From NCBI GenBank assembly GCA_023544645.1, contig JAMJFO010000021.1, forward strand, positions 1 through 50,415: 50,415 bases of DNA. The letters run 5' to 3'. Positions 22,415 to 33,865 of the stretch are shown here, in pieces; position 1 is the stretch's first letter; each line of letters begins with the position of its first letter. The notes beneath the pieces were generated by a model. It was given only the letters and a program-made list of their open reading frames with translations. It ran no database searches and was not told the DNA's origin. The position numbers and the translations under genes are program-made. The stretch is from Desulfobulbaceae bacterium. GTDB taxonomy: Bacteria; Desulfobacterota; Desulfobulbia; Desulfobulbales; Desulfobulbaceae.

Positions 22415-24598
22415 TCAGATTATATCCGGTCGATTGCGGAATTCCCAGCACCGGTGTATCCGCGGGTTTTTCTTGAAATCCTCCGGGATCGTGGCCGCGG
22501 TGATTTCCCGGACGTCAAATTCTTCCTCCAATGAATCGGCCAGAGAGAATTTGCGGAAATTGGTGGAAAAAACCAGCAGCCCGTCCCGGGACAGCCGCTG
22601 CATGCAGAGCCGCAGGAGCTGCTGGTGATCTTCCTGCACCGTAAAGGTGGTTTTCCGGTGCCGGTCATTGGAAAAGGTCGGCGGATCGACAAAGATAAGA
22701 GCGAATCGTTCCCGGCAATGCTCGAGCCATTTGATGCAGTCCTGCTCTATGGTTTTATGCTGCGGCCCGCCAAAGCCGTTCAGGGCAAAATTTGCCCTGG
22801 CGCGCTGCAGGTACGTTGCGGAAGCATCAACCGTGGTGGTGGCCGTGGCGTTGTGCATGAGGGCATGGACGGTGGCGCTGCCGGTGTAGCCGAAAAGGTT
22901 GAGAAAGGTTTTTCCCCGGGCCAGGGCGCCAAGCATGGCGCGGGTTGACCGGTGATCGAGAAAGAGGCCGGTATCGAGGTAGTCGGTGAAATTGACCAGG
23001 AACCGGCACTGCTGCTCCCGGACCTCGAACAGTTTTCCCCCGGCGGCTTGCTTCTGGTACTGTTTTTTCCCCTTCTGCACCCGGCGGGTCTTGATAAAGA
23101 CCCGGCTGGGCGGAATATCGAGGGTATGACGGATGGCGCTCAAACCCGTCTGCAAACGGTGGTGGGCTATTTTCCCGTCCACGGTCGAGGGCGGGGCATA
23201 TTCCTGGACATGGACCCACTCTTCATACAGGTCAACGGCAAAGTTGTATTCCGGCATATCGGCGTCATATACCCTGAAGCAGGTTATATCCTCGCGCTCT
23301 GCCCAGGGCCGCAGGGAAGTATAATTTTTCACCAGCCGGTTGGCAAAATCAAGGCCTTCCATTGCCGGATCGGGCGGAACCGGGTCCGGCCGGGCGCTTG
23401 AAATAATTTCATTATGCCGGGCGATGCCGCTGTGGAGTTTACACTTGATCGGGCCGTTGTACAGGCGGTAGCTGTCCTGCCACTCCATCTTCAGGGATCC
23501 GATCAGGTCAGGGTTGGCTGCAAAAAAGCCGATCTGCCAGTCGTATAATTCCTGCCCTATTTTTCTGCCGATGCACCGGTACAGGTATTTTATTTCCTCC
23601 CTGTCGGACAGGCGCTCACCATAGGGGGGATTGATCAGGACCATGCCATTTTTGTGCGGCCGCTCCAGGAAAGCAAGCTGGCGCTGGCTGACCTGGATTT
23701 TTTCCTCCAATCCGGCGGACTCGATATTCTGTCGGGCGGCTTTGACCGCGTGGGGATCGGCGTCATAGCCGATGATTAGCGGCCAGGGTCTCTCCAGGCC
23801 TTCCTCTTCGCGTTGTACGGCCTCGCTGACCAGTTTCTCCCACAGCACCGGATCGTGACGGTTCCAGGCCAGGAAGCCGAAGGATTTGCGCTGCAGGCCC
23901 GGGGCCACGTCCCCGTAGACCATGGCCGCCTCGATCAGCAGGGTGCCGCTGCCGCACATGGGATCCAGCAGGACTGCGTCGGCCGGGAAATCAGGAGTGA
24001 AACCGGCAAAATGGACAATCCCGGCGGCCAGTGTCTCCTTCAGGGGGGCTTCAACACTCATTGTCCGGTACCCCCGGCGGTGCAGGCTTTCACCGGACAG
24101 ATCAACCGCCAGGGTGGCCTGTTCGCCGCGCAAATGGAGATTGAACCGGACACCGGGCCGCGCGGCATCGACGTCCGGCCGCCGGCTGGTCCGGGAGCGG
24201 AACTGATCGACGATGGCATCCTTGACCCGCAGGGCGGCATATTTGCTGTGGCTGATGGGTGAATCGGTAATGGTGCTGAACACGGCAAAGGTGGTCTTGC
24301 CGCTGAAGTGTTCGTCCCAGTCTATCCTGCCCGCCTGCCGGTACAGGGTGTCGGTGTCCGGGGCATCAAACCGGGCGATCTGCAGCAGTATCCTGGAGGC
24401 AAAGCGGGACCAGAGGCACATCCGGTAGCCGGCTTCCAGGCTCCCTTCCCATGAAACCGCGCCGGGGTTGATGAGGGTATTCCGGCCTCCCTGGGCGCGG
24501 ATTTCCCCGGCAACCAGTTCTTCAAGGCCTGCTCCGCAGGTGGCGGCGAAAAGGAGGTCCGCCTTTTTTTTTCTTCTGGGCTTAACGTATGTCGGCAA
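22415..24598 (-). CDS. rlmKL: Bifunctional 23S rRNA methyltransferase RlmKL
   Basis: A 727-residue enzyme that methylates 23S rRNA G2445 (N2) and G2069 (N7) through two separate methyltransferase halves. Seen: a THUMP region near the start (LLFAATCGAGLEELVAGEIR), the first domain with LLDPMCGSGTLLIEAAMVYG and the catalytic INPPYGERL, and the second with FLNLFGYTGSATVHALMHNA and VDPPTFSNDR. The length is close to E. coli RlmL (about 700). The start is uncertain: TTG 24598 has AGGA at good spacing, while the frame continues to TTG 24646 without a ribosome-binding site. Confidence 0.92.
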   Translation of the reverse strand: MPTYVKPRRKKKADLLFAATCGAGLEELVAGEIRAQGGRNTLINPGAVSWEGSLEAGYRMCLWSRFASRILLQIARFDAPDTDTLYRQAGRIDWDEHFSGKTTFAVFSTITDSPISHSKYAALRVKDAIVDQFRSRTSRRPDVDAARPGVRFNLHLRGEQATLAVDLSGESLHRRGYRTMSVEAPLKETLAAGIVHFAGFTPDFPADAVLLDPMCGSGTLLIEAAMVYGDVAPGLQRKSFGFLAWNRHDPVLWEKLVSEAVQREEEGLERPWPLIIGYDADPHAVKAARQNIESAGLEEKIQVSQRQLAFLERPHKNGMVLINPPYGERLSDREEIKYLYRCIGRKIGQELYDWQIGFFAANPDLIGSLKMEWQDSYRLYNGPIKCKLHSGIARHNEIISSARPDPVPPDPAMEGLDFANRLVKNYTSLRPWAEREDITCFRVYDADMPEYNFAVDLYEEWVHVQEYAPPSTVDGKIAHHRLQTGLSAIRHTLDIPPSRVFIKTRRVQKGKKQYQKQAAGGKLFEVREQQCRFLVNFTDYLDTGLFLDHRSTRAMLGALARGKTFLNLFGYTGSATVHALMHNATATTTVDASATYLQRARANFALNGFGGPQHKTIEQDCIKWLEHCRERFALIFVDPPTFSNDRHRKTTFTVQEDHQQLLRLCMQRLSRDGLLVFSTNFRKFSLADSLEEEFDVREITAATIPEDFKKNPRIHRCWEFRNRPDII

Positions 24599-24722
24599 GG
24601 CTTTTTTTCCTGGGTTGTAAAAGAGGATCCCGGAAGGGATTGGCAAAAATCATCATAGTCGTTTCACCGGGTTTTCACAATGAGGATTGTGGAATTATCC
24701 GGGGTGTCGGTGCCGGAGCCGG

Positions 24723-27700
24723 TCAGCCGGGGATTTGCTGCGGACGGCGGCGCATGACCATGAAGTAGAGGACCGGGACCGCCATGCGGCTGATGAGCAG
24801 GGAGGCGATCTCGCCGAACATCAGCGATATGGCCAGGCCCTGGAAAATGGGGTCGGCAAGGATGACCGAGGCGCCGACCACTACCGCCAGGGCGGTAAGG
24901 AGCATGGGGCGGAACCGGATGGCCCCGGCCTCGACCACCGCTTTTTCCAGGGGCAGGCCGTGACGGATGCGCAGTTCAATAAAATCAACCAGGATGATCG
25001 AGTTGCGGACCACGATTCCGGCCCCGGCCATGAAGCCGATCATGGAAGTGGCGGTGAAGAAGGCGTTAAAACCCCAATGGGCCGGGAGGATGCCGATCAG
25101 CGAGAAGGGAATGGCGGCCATGACCACCAGCGGGGTGATGTAGTCCTTGAACCAGCCGACCATGAGCGTATAAATGAGAATCATGACAACACAGAAGGCC
25201 AGGCCCAGGTCGCGGAACACCTCAAGGGTGATGTGCCATTCGCCGTCCCATTTCATGGCCGGTTCAAGGTCGTTGAATGGCTGATTCAGGTTGTAGACCC
25301 TGATGCCGCCGTCGGCAAGGTTGGTATTGTAGCCGGTTATCTCGCTGATCTTCCGGTTCATATCGAAGATGGCGTACACCGGGCTTTCGGCGGCACCGGC
25401 AACATCCCCGGTTATGTAGATCACCGGTTTGAGGTTTTTCCGGTAGATGGGCTGGTCAATGGCGACGTGCTCGATATTGACCAGTTCCCGCAGGGGCACC
25501 AGCGGGGCCTCGGGGTTCATGGGTGAGCGGATGAAGATATTGAGCACCCGTTCGATATGCGCCCGCAGATCACGGGGCAGCTCCAGAATGATGTTGATCT
25601 CCTCCTTGTCCGGAGGCTGATGAAACAGGTCGATGGACATGCCTTCTACGGCCATGTGGATGGCCCGGGTAATCTCTCCCTCGGAAATATTATTGAGCGC
25701 GGCTTTTTCCTTGTCCACGGTGATGACGGTTTTGCTGCGGTCTTTTTCCCGGTACCAGTCAATGTCCACCACACCCTCGGTGGATTCGAAGATTTCTTTT
25801 ATTTCGGTGGCGAGTTGAAGCCTTTCCTTGTCCGTGGGTCCGTAGATTTCAGCTACCAGGGTCTGCAGCACCGGAGGACCGGGCGGCACTTCGGCAACAG
25901 CCACGGTGGCGCCATATTTTTCGGCGATCTCCGTCACCCCGGGCCTGATCCGTTTCGCGACATCGTGACTTTGCAGTTTCCGTTCGTGTTTGGGCAGCAG
26001 ATTAACCTGGATATCCGCCATTTCAGGGTTCTGGCGGAGGTAATAATGGCGGACCAGCCCGTTGAAATTATAGGGTGCCGCCGTGCCGGCATAGATCTGG
26101 TAATTGACCACTTCCGGTTCATCGGCAATGACCGCTGCCATCTCTTTCGCGACCCTCGCTGTGTGCTCCAGGGGTGATCCTTCCGGCATATTGAGGATGA
26201 TCTGGAATTCGGACTTGTTGTCAAAGGGCAGCATCTTGACCTTGACCAGTCCGAAATAGACCATGGAGGCTGAGCCGAGAAGCAGGGACACGATGACCAC
26301 AAAGAACAGGAGGCGCATGAATCCGTGGGCCAGGAGCGGGTCCATGATCCGGTGGTAGATCCGGGTAAAAAAATCATCGGGCATCTGCTCCATGGGATCT
26401 CCATGGCTGTCCGGTCCCGAAGCCCGGGGTTTTTTCAGGACATGGACCGCCGCCCAGGGGGTGACGGTAAATGCGATGATCAGGGAAAAAAGCATGGCCG
26501 CCGAAGATCCGATGGGTATGGGCCGCATGTATGGTCCCATGAGGCCGCCGACAAAAGCCATGGGCAGGATGGCGGCGATTACCGCCCAGGTGGCGAGGAT
26601 GGTGGGATTGCCGACCTCGATCACTGCCTCTATGGCCAGGGTGAGTACGGACCGGTCTTTATTATATGGCAGGCGCATATGCCTGACAATGTTTTCCACC
26701 ACCACGATGGCGTCATCAACCAGGATGCCGATGGAAAATATGAGGGCAAAAAGAGTGATCCGGTTCAGGGTGTAGCCGTAGAGGTAAAAGACCAGCAGGG
26801 TCAGGGCCAGGGTCGAGGGTATGGCCAGCATGACCACGACGGATTCCCGCCAGCCGAGGAAAAAGAGGATCAGCAGGGCAACACCGAAGACGGCAATACC
26901 CATATGCAGAAGAAGTTCGTTTGATTTTTCCGCGGCGGTCTCACCGTAGTCCCTGGTAACACTGACCTCAACGTCCGCGGGAATCAGTATGCCCTTGAGT
27001 GAGTCAACTTTGGCCAGGACCGTTTCCACCACATGCACGGCATTGGCTCCCGGTCTTTTGGCCAGGGAAAGAGTAACGGCTGCTTCCTCCTGGCTGCCCG
27101 GTGAGCCGAAGAGGACATAGTTTCCGGGTTCTTCCGGGCCGTCGATGACAGTTGCGACCTCGTCAAGATAGATGGGTCTGCCTTCATGGGCGCCTACTAC
27201 TATCCGGCCGATCTCTTCGGCAGAGGAGAGAAAGGCGCCGGTCTGCAGGGTCATCTGGCTGTTCATGGACTGCAGGGTGCCGGTACGGGACTGGCGGTTG
27301 GCCTGCTGCACCCTGGGCGCCAGTTCGGCAACCGTCAGGTTGCGGGCGGCCAGCAGGAGGGGGTCGAACTCTATCCGCACCTCGCGGCGGGTGCCGCCGA
27401 TCAGCTTGGTTTCGGCGACATCACCAATGCTTTTCAGGGAGTCGTCCACCTGGGCGGCCAGTCGGCGCAAGGTGAAATGGTCGTACCTGCTGCTGTGAAA
27501 GGTCAGGGCCAGAATGGGCACGTCATCAATGGTATGGGGCTTGATCAGCGGCCGGGAAACTCCGTGGGGGATGCGGTCAAAGTTTGTCTCCAGCTTCTGG
27601 TTGAGATTGACGATGGCATTTTCCAGGTCTTCTCCGACGAAAAATCGTGCCACCAGCAGACTCTGGCCGGGCATGGATGTCGAGTAGATGTATTCGATGC

Positions 27701-27965
27701 CGGGCAGTTCATAGAGCAGCTTCTCCATGGGGATGGAAACCCGCTCCTCCACTTCCCTGGGGGTGGCGCCGGGCATGGAAACCATGACATCGATCATGGG
27801 AACCTTGATCTGCGGTTCTTCTTCCCTGGGGAGGACGATCACTGCGAGCACTCCCAGCAGGAGGGAGGTTACAATCATGACCGGGGTCAGTTTCGAATCA
27901 ATAAAGGCCCTGGCCATGCGGCCGGCAAAGCCGGGATGTTCCTCTGGCGGTGTCGCGTTGTTCAT
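24723..27965 (-). CDS. RND efflux transporter, permease subunit
   Basis: A 1080-residue inner-membrane proton-driven pump of the AcrB/MMPL superfamily, which forms the engine of a tripartite efflux system. Seen: the N-terminal helix and [20 protein letters not shown], porter-domain segments, and the TM4 proton-relay aspartates in [20 protein letters not shown]. The second half-repeat has [19 protein letters not shown], where N-S replaces the acidic pair, as is usual. Its start overlaps the adaptor stop by four bases (ATGA). Substrates cannot be told; there are no obvious methionine/charged clusters pointing to heavy metals. Confidence 0.93.
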   Translation of the reverse strand: MNNATPPEEHPGFAGRMARAFIDSKLTPVMIVTSLLLGVLAVIVLPREEEPQIKVPMIDVMVSMPGATPREVEERVSIPMEKLLYELPGIEYIYSTSMPGQSLLVARFFVGEDLENAIVNLNQKLETNFDRIPHGVSRPLIKPHTIDDVPILALTFHSSRYDHFTLRRLAAQVDDSLKSIGDVAETKLIGGTRREVRIEFDPLLLAARNLTVAELAPRVQQANRQSRTGTLQSMNSQMTLQTGAFLSSAEEIGRIVVGAHEGRPIYLDEVATVIDGPEEPGNYVLFGSPGSQEEAAVTLSLAKRPGANAVHVVETVLAKVDSLKGILIPADVEVSVTRDYGETAAEKSNELLLHMGIAVFGVALLILFFLGWRESVVVMLAIPSTLALTLLVFYLYGYTLNRITLFALIFSIGILVDDAIVVVENIVRHMRLPYNKDRSVLTLAIEAVIEVGNPTILATWAVIAAILPMAFVGGLMGPYMRPIPIGSSAAMLFSLIIAFTVTPWAAVHVLKKPRASGPDSHGDPMEQMPDDFFTRIYHRIMDPLLAHGFMRLLFFVVIVSLLLGSASMVYFGLVKVKMLPFDNKSEFQIILNMPEGSPLEHTARVAKEMAAVIADEPEVVNYQIYAGTAAPYNFNGLVRHYYLRQNPEMADIQVNLLPKHERKLQSHDVAKRIRPGVTEIAEKYGATVAVAEVPPGPPVLQTLVAEIYGPTDKERLQLATEIKEIFESTEGVVDIDWYREKDRSKTVITVDKEKAALNNISEGEITRAIHMAVEGMSIDLFHQPPDKEEINIILELPRDLRAHIERVLNIFIRSPMNPEAPLVPLRELVNIEHVAIDQPIYRKNLKPVIYITGDVAGAAESPVYAIFDMNRKISEITGYNTNLADGGIRVYNLNQPFNDLEPAMKWDGEWHITLEVFRDLGLAFCVVMILIYTLMVGWFKDYITPLVVMAAIPFSLIGILPAHWGFNAFFTATSMIGFMAGAGIVVRNSIILVDFIELRIRHGLPLEKAVVEAGAIRFRPMLLTALAVVVGASVILADPIFQGLAISLMFGEIASLLISRMAVPVLYFMVMRRRPQQIPG

Positions 27966-28990
27966 TGGACTGCTTTCACCGGCTGACCATCGACCAGTTC
28001 GGAACTGTTGGTGACGGCTATGACTTCACCGGGGTCAAGTCCGGCAAGTATCTCCACCTGGTCCCCGATGCCGGCGCCGGTTCGAATGAGGCGGAGATGA
28101 GCCTTGTTGTCACTGATGACAAATATTCTTTCCATCTGGCCGAAAGTATGAACGGCTGCTGACGGAACGAACAGGGATTCTTTCATGCTGCCGGGAATGA
28201 TCACCCTGGCAAACTGGCCGGTACGAAGCTGCGGCAGGGAATCAATGTTGATCTTGACTGTAGCTGTTCGTGAAAAAGGATCGGCAACCGGGGCGATCTC
28301 GGCGACCACGCCCTGGAGGTCGAGACCGACGACCGGAATGTGAACACCAAGCATGTCACCGGTTTTGATCTGCAGAATCAGCGCCTCCGGAATCGATGCT
28401 TCCACCTGGAGACTATCGCTGTTTTCCATGCGCAGCAAAGGAGCGCCGGGAGTGGCAAGGTCGCCGACGCTGGCAATTTTGGAGGTTATCACCCCGTCAA
28501 AGGGTGCGGAAATCGTGGTGTAGCTCAACATGGAGAACGCTTCCCGGTGCGCGGCTTCCGCTATTGCGTACATCTCTTCAAGAGACTTTACCTTTTCCGG
28601 GGTGGCGGCTTGTTTCTGCAGCAGCTTTTGCTCACGCTCCAGGTTCCTCCGGGCCTGTTCCATCTGGGTTTGAGCCTGGAGGACTCTGGCGGATATTTCG
28701 GCGGCGCTGATCTTTACCAGCAGCTCGTCTTTTTTGACAACTGATCCCAAAACAACAGGCATTTCCGCAATGGTACCAGTGATCTTGGAGGCTATCAGCG
28801 CTTCGTTAACAGCGCGGACCGTTCCCACAACTTCGGTTTGCAGGTGACCTTCATGGGCGGCGACCGTCATGGTCCGGACCTCGGCAACGGGCAGATCGAC
28901 TGCCTTGGGGCTTGATTTTTCATCTGCCCGGCAACCGGCCAGAACCAGCAGGGCAAGAAATAGACTAACTTTGGCAAGTCGTTGTATCAT
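27962..28990 (-). CDS. RND efflux periplasmic adaptor (membrane fusion protein), lipoprotein
   Basis: A 342-residue adaptor. The leader [20 protein letters not shown] ends in a lipobox, so the protein is anchored to the inner membrane. A biotinyl-lipoyl-like half ([20 protein letters not shown]) precedes a short coiled-coil hairpin ([20 protein letters not shown]) and the second lipoyl half ([20 protein letters not shown]), then beta-barrel domains. The start at 28990 is preferred because it gives the lipoprotein leader and follows ACAGGT; the open frame reaches 29059. It sits between tolC-like and pump genes. Confidence 0.92.
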   Translation of the reverse strand: MIQRLAKVSLFLALLVLAGCRADEKSSPKAVDLPVAEVRTMTVAAHEGHLQTEVVGTVRAVNEALIASKITGTIAEMPVVLGSVVKKDELLVKISAAEISARVLQAQTQMEQARRNLEREQKLLQKQAATPEKVKSLEEMYAIAEAAHREAFSMLSYTTISAPFDGVITSKIASVGDLATPGAPLLRMENSDSLQVEASIPEALILQIKTGDMLGVHIPVVGLDLQGVVAEIAPVADPFSRTATVKINIDSLPQLRTGQFARVIIPGSMKESLFVPSAAVHTFGQMERIFVISDNKAHLRLIRTGAGIGDQVEILAGLDPGEVIAVTNSSELVDGQPVKAVQ

Positions 28991-29021
28991 GTCGTTTACC
29001 TGTATTCCCTCAAATCCGATT

Positions 29022-30386
29022 TCATGAACCGGCATCGGCGCTGCCGGCATCTGCGGCAATTTCGAATTGCGTCAGGCCCAAAGCCCTGCGAAGATCGGCA
29101 ACGGCGATTCTTTTTGCTGTCAGGGCATGGGTTCTGCGGACCCTGGCATCGGTCAACCGCTTTTCAACATCAATAAGTTCCGAAGAAAGGAGGAGGCCTT
29201 CCTTGAAGCGTTCCCTGCTCAGGTTTGCACTTTCTTCAGCCTGTTCAACCATCTTCTCCGTAACCTGCACCCGCTGCTTTGCCTCTTCCAGAGCCAGTCT
29301 GGCCTGTTCAACCTCAAGACCGATGGCCAGGGAAAGTTTTCGCCGGTATTCTTTTTGCTCCGCCAACCTGGCTTTTGCCGCGGCAACCTGCGCCTCTGTC
29401 TGCCTTCCGGCAAAGAGGTTGAAGTTGACCTTGATGCCGGCGAGCCAGGAGTTGCCGCTGCCGTCAAATTCGTAGCCATGGTCGACCTGGTATCCGGCAA
29501 AGGCATCGGCAGTGGGATAGTACCCGCCCTGCGCCTGTCTGACCCTGGCATCGGCGGACTGGATGGCAGCGGCGAGTTTTTTCAGTTCAGGGTGCTGATC
29601 CAGAGAAAGATCTGCAGGGCTAAATTGATCGGTTGCACAGTCGGGAGCAATGGTGACTTTGCCGTGGTCCAGGCCCAGCAGGTTCAGGAAAGCCCTTCTG
29701 GCCAACTCCAGTCCGTGCCTGGCCCGGATCAGGTTTTCCCGTGCTTCGGACCGGTGCACCTCGAGATTAAGCAGGTCGGCTTTCAGCAGGTCGCCGGCCT
29801 CGTGCCTGGCCTGGGCGGCCTGGAGGGATGCTTCTATTGCTTCCAGGGAGGCTTCGCCGGCTACGATGGTTTCCTGGGCCTGAATGATGGTGAAGAGGGT
29901 TTTGACCACCGCAAATCCCAACTCTGAACGGACCAGATCCATTTCATGCCGGGAAACGGTGCTGCCGGCCTCTGCAGCGTCAAGACCGGCCCGGTCTCTG
30001 CCCCCGTTGTACAGCCTGTAGCTGAGGGTTGCGTTCATGCTCAGGTTGTCGGTGACGCCGGGATCGTTAAAATCAATGGTGTCATCGAACACGCCCTGGT
30101 TGAGTATGTTGCCGAACGAATACATCGGATTATTGGTCTGCTGATAGGAGGCGTTGAGGTCCAGGCGGGGATAAAATGCGGCGTTTGCCTCCTGGACAGC
30201 TGCCCGGGCAATTGCTATCCGCTGCCTGGCAATGGCCGTATCGGGATTATTGGCCAGGGCATAGGCAACCGCGTTTTCCGGGGTCCATTCTTCCGGAACA
30301 GGTGGATTGCTCCGGGCCATGACCGGTGTCCGGACAATGGCTGAAAGGAGCAGCAAGAGCATAAGCGTTGCGGTGATGCGTTTCAT
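29022..30386 (-). CDS. TolC-family outer-membrane efflux protein
   Basis: A 454-residue outer-membrane channel protein. The signal peptide is MKRITATLMLLLLLSAIV, ending near VMARS. The two structural repeats of the OEP family are visible: helical segments such as TAIARQRIAIARAAVQEANA and AAIQSADARVRQAQGGYYP, with beta strands DLNASYQQTNN and AFAGYQVDHGY. It is the first gene of the efflux operon tolC-adaptor-pump. The start is uncertain: ATG 30386 gives the better signal peptide but no ribosome-binding site is visible, and the frame continues to GTG 30428. Confidence 0.9.
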   Translation of the reverse strand: MKRITATLMLLLLLSAIVRTPVMARSNPPVPEEWTPENAVAYALANNPDTAIARQRIAIARAAVQEANAAFYPRLDLNASYQQTNNPMYSFGNILNQGVFDDTIDFNDPGVTDNLSMNATLSYRLYNGGRDRAGLDAAEAGSTVSRHEMDLVRSELGFAVVKTLFTIIQAQETIVAGEASLEAIEASLQAAQARHEAGDLLKADLLNLEVHRSEARENLIRARHGLELARRAFLNLLGLDHGKVTIAPDCATDQFSPADLSLDQHPELKKLAAAIQSADARVRQAQGGYYPTADAFAGYQVDHGYEFDGSGNSWLAGIKVNFNLFAGRQTEAQVAAAKARLAEQKEYRRKLSLAIGLEVEQARLALEEAKQRVQVTEKMVEQAEESANLSRERFKEGLLLSSELIDVEKRLTDARVRRTHALTAKRIAVADLRRALGLTQFEIAADAGSADAGS

Positions 30387-30428
30387 AAACACGTTTGTCG
30401 GTCCAAGCGGGTAATCCATTTTTTTCAC

Positions 30429-30865
30429 ATCTGCAGCTTGTATCAGTAGGATCCGGTTTCCCCCTCTCTCGTATTCATCTGCAATATTTAACTATTTTGC
30501 AGGCGGGCGCAACTCTTTTATTTAATTATTTTATTAAATTCTTAATTTCTGCTGTTACCCGGGAATACAACATATCGATTATTGTTCTTGCCAGGGTGCC
30601 TGAAAACCGACAGGACAACCAGGCAGACAAAGGGCGCAGCTGGGTGAATAAATTGCGTCTGGTATAATAAAACTGCAGCAGCGGGTGGTCAGGAGGGTGA
30701 AAACTTTTTCCGGAAATATTCCGTTCAGTCCGGTAGAACAGCCAATGCGGTGTCGGGTGAAACATATGATCCGACCGGTATAAAGCGCACAGCGTGCCGA
30801 TAAAATTGTGGCGCAGTCAGGGGGGTGACGACGCCGGAAGCGGGGAGTTTTGCCCCGTCAAACGA
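30429..30865. other. Intergenic region between the nuo operon end and the efflux operon
   Basis: These 437 bases have an AT-rich stretch at about 30515-30550 that could hold the efflux promoter, though no convincing -35/-10 pair was found. No T-tailed hairpin follows nuoN. Short open frames here show no recognisable protein features. Confidence 0.5.
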
Positions 30866-32293
30866 TTACATGATTGTTTTCACCGCCGTGTCGGCAAGGG
30901 CCACTATTTTTGCCGGCAGAGCGCCCATGATGATGATCAGCAGTACCAGCGCGATGCCGACAGTCTGGGTGAAACCGTCTACCACAACATCAGGCCGATC
31001 CTCGGGGTCCGTTGTATAGGCGGCGCGGACTACGGAAAGATAGTAATAGATGGCAATACCCGTGTTGATGGCGGCCAGGATGACCACGATCAGGTGAATG
31101 AGGCTTTCCGGTCCGGCGCTGAGGGTGCCGGTCAGGAGCATGAATTTACCCATGAACCCGACAAATGGAGGAATGCCGGCCAGCGCGAACAGGCCGACCG
31201 CGAGAATAAAGGCCAGCACCGGCTGACGTTTATGCAGTCCTTTCAAATCATCGATTTCCAGGTTCTCGCCATTTTGCGAGACATTGCACAGAACCAGAAA
31301 ACAGGCCAAATTCATGACCACGTAACCAGAGATATAATAGATGGCAATGGCATATCCGCCGGGATCCATGGTCAACAGGCCAAGGAGGATGAACCCGGCA
31401 TGGGCGATTCCGGAAAAACCGAGCAGTCGTTTGACATCGGTCTGGACCAGCGCGCTGAGGTTGCCGTAGAACATCGAGCAGAGGGCCAGGAACATCAGCA
31501 GGTAAACCAGAAACTGAATATTGCCTGAACTCATGGAGGTGATCCGGATGAGCAGGGCAACAGCAGCCAGTTTCGGGACCGTGGCAATAAAACCGGTGGT
31601 CTCGTTAGACGCCCCCTGGTAGATGTCCGGAACCCAGAAATGCATGGGAAAAACAGCCAGTTTGAAGAAAAAACCCGCCAGTACCATGATGATGGCAAAG
31701 AGTGCGGCCGGCTGGGGCGCGGTCTGCAGGCCTGTCAGAATTTCGTTGAGATAAGTGCTGCCGGTGAGGCCGAAAATATAGCTCATGCCGAACAGCATGA
31801 AACCGGTTGCCAGGACACCGAACAGTATGTATTTGATACCGGCCTCCATCTGCATCCGCAGCCCGGATTGATCGCTGCGCATGGGCACCAGCAGGTACAG
31901 GGCAAAAGAAGAGAGCTCAAGTGAAACAAAAATGGAGATCAGTTCAACCGAGCTGACCACCATCATCAGACCCAGGGCGCTGAGAAACAGAAACATGTAG
32001 TATTCGGGCCGGACAGATTCATCAATGTCCTTGAGATTCTGGCCGAAGATAAGGGCAATGGCGAGGCCGAAGCTGATCATCAGCTTGAACAGCTGGGAGT
32101 AGAGATCGATCTCGTAGCTGCCGAAAAAGATGGTGGCCTTGCTGTCCAACGCGACCAGGGCGGCGATGAAGGTGACCACGCCGAAGATGACCGCCGCGTT
32201 TTTGACCTGATTGAAGTCAAGTCGGCTGAACAGACTGAGAACAAAAAATGCTGCCGCCCCTGTCAGGAGCACTAATTCCGGTAGAATAGCCAT
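30866..32293 (-). CDS. nuoN: NADH-quinone oxidoreductase-type complex, subunit N
   Basis: A 475-residue antiporter-like membrane subunit, last gene of the complex I operon. It carries the proton-channel residues of the family: glutamate in VSLELSSFALYLLV (TM5), lysine in FFFKLAVFPMHFWVPDIYQG (TM7) and a third lysine in KGLHKRQPVLAF region helices. NuoN lies nearest the quinone-binding module among the antiporter subunits. AAGGA precedes the ATG. The length is standard (E. coli 485). Confidence 0.95.
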   Translation of the reverse strand: MAILPELVLLTGAAAFFVLSLFSRLDFNQVKNAAVIFGVVTFIAALVALDSKATIFFGSYEIDLYSQLFKLMISFGLAIALIFGQNLKDIDESVRPEYYMFLFLSALGLMMVVSSVELISIFVSLELSSFALYLLVPMRSDQSGLRMQMEAGIKYILFGVLATGFMLFGMSYIFGLTGSTYLNEILTGLQTAPQPAALFAIIMVLAGFFFKLAVFPMHFWVPDIYQGASNETTGFIATVPKLAAVALLIRITSMSSGNIQFLVYLLMFLALCSMFYGNLSALVQTDVKRLLGFSGIAHAGFILLGLLTMDPGGYAIAIYYISGYVVMNLACFLVLCNVSQNGENLEIDDLKGLHKRQPVLAFILAVGLFALAGIPPFVGFMGKFMLLTGTLSAGPESLIHLIVVILAAINTGIAIYYYLSVVRAAYTTDPEDRPDVVVDGFTQTVGIALVLLIIIMGALPAKIVALADTAVKTIM

Positions 32294-32336
32294 TGGTATC
32301 CTTTCCTAGCGTTTCTCTCGTAAAGTAATAATATCC

Positions 32337-33851
32337 CTACCGCAGTACCGCTTGCGCGATCCCCTGCTGCTGCCAGCTGTGCAGCTGATCCAGCAGAGAG
32401 GCAACCGAGGTATGCATAAGGTCGATAAAAGGCTGCGGTCCAAGCCCGATCCAGAACACAAAGATGAGGAACGGGGTAAGTGTTATGATCTCCCGGAAGT
32501 TCAGGTCGACAAGATATGACTGGTCGGGATTGTTGGTTCCCCCCCAGATGACTCTCTGCAGCATGCGGAGCATATACGCCGCCGCCAGGACAGCGCCGGG
32601 AATGGCGGCAAGGGCGAGAAAGATATCGGCCTTGAAAGTGCCTGCCAGGACCAGGAACTCACCGATGAACGAGTTGGTTCCGGGAAAGCCGAACGAGGAC
32701 AGGGCGAAAAAAGCGAGAAAGGTCACGTACCACGGCATGTATTTGCCCACACCGGCGGCTACGCTCAGTTCCCGGCTGTGGGTCCGTTCGTAGATCATGC
32801 CCACGCAGAGGAACAGGGCGCCGGTGGTGACACCATGGTTGATCATCTGCATGATCGCCCCTTCAACACCCTGGGTGTTGAGGACAAAAATGCCAAGGGT
32901 GACAAAGCCCATATGGCCGACACTGGAATAGGCTATCAGCTTTTTCATGTCGTTCTGGGCCAGGGCGGTGAAACCGCCATACAGAATGCCGGCGATGGAC
33001 AGCCAGAGGATGAACGGGGCAATGATAAAGGTTGCGTCCGGGGTAATGGGCAGGCAGAACCGGAGAAAACCGTAGGTTCCCATTTTCAGCAGCACGCTGG
33101 CCAGGATGACCGAACCGGCGGTCGGCGCTTCAACATGGGCGGCGGGCAGCCAGGTGTGGAAAGGAAACATCGGCACCTTGATGGCAAAGGCCAGGAAGAA
33201 GGCCAGGAAAACAAGGATCTGGAATGTGACTGAGTAGTTCTGCCACATCATGTCCGGGATAAAGAAACTGCCGTTTTTCAGGTACAGGGCGATTATGGCT
33301 ACCAGGAGCAGTATGGAACCCGCCAGGGTGTAGAGGAAAAATTTGATGGACGCGTATATTTTGCGCGGCCCGCCCCAGATGGCAATGAGCAGGTACATCG
33401 GAATGAGCATGAACTCCCAGAGGACATAAAACAGAACAAAGTCCAGGGCAACGAAAACACCGATCATGGAGGTTTCCATGATCAGCAGGCAGATCATGAA
33501 CGGGGTGACCCTGGCCTTGATGTATTTCCATGAGGCCAGCACGCAAAAGGGCATGATCATCGTGGTCAGCATGACCAGAAGGATGGAAATGCCGTCAATG
33601 CCGATGACATAGTTGATATTCAGCTGGGGGATCCAGCTGTGGTTTTCAGCAAACTGGTAGCTGGGCGTTGTCGCGTCGAAACCGGTGACCAGGGGTATTG
33701 AGAGAATGGCGGTGATCGATGTGACGGTCAGGGTCCAGAACCGGGCGAATGAATCGCTGGAGGAAAAAAGCATGACCACGGCCCCTGCCAGCGGGAAAAA
33801 TATCAGAAAACTGAGCAGGGGAAATCCCTCGTTGATGATCAGGTTATCCAT
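32337..33851 (-). CDS. nuoM: NADH-quinone oxidoreductase-type complex, subunit M
   Basis: A 504-residue antiporter-like membrane subunit of complex I. Typical segments are LLMLTTMIMPFCVLAS-like early helices, VLWEFMLIPMYLLIAIWG with the TM5 glutamate, and FAIKVPMFPFHTWLPAAHVE with the TM7 lysine, followed by EAPTAGSVILASVLLKMGTY. This is the NuoM pattern rather than the MrpD pattern of the two subunits encoded upstream. It starts 14 bases after the preceding gene. Confidence 0.95.
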   Translation of the reverse strand: MDNLIINEGFPLLSFLIFFPLAGAVVMLFSSSDSFARFWTLTVTSITAILSIPLVTGFDATTPSYQFAENHSWIPQLNINYVIGIDGISILLVMLTTMIMPFCVLASWKYIKARVTPFMICLLIMETSMIGVFVALDFVLFYVLWEFMLIPMYLLIAIWGGPRKIYASIKFFLYTLAGSILLLVAIIALYLKNGSFFIPDMMWQNYSVTFQILVFLAFFLAFAIKVPMFPFHTWLPAAHVEAPTAGSVILASVLLKMGTYGFLRFCLPITPDATFIIAPFILWLSIAGILYGGFTALAQNDMKKLIAYSSVGHMGFVTLGIFVLNTQGVEGAIMQMINHGVTTGALFLCVGMIYERTHSRELSVAAGVGKYMPWYVTFLAFFALSSFGFPGTNSFIGEFLVLAGTFKADIFLALAAIPGAVLAAAYMLRMLQRVIWGGTNNPDQSYLVDLNFREIITLTPFLIFVFWIGLGPQPFIDLMHTSVASLLDQLHSWQQQGIAQAVLR

Positions 33852-33865
33852 TACCTATGATCCCT

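Noticed and set aside
30526-30765. Minus-strand frame downstream of nuoN
   Set aside because: Aromatic- and Pro-rich with no start signal or family; looks random.
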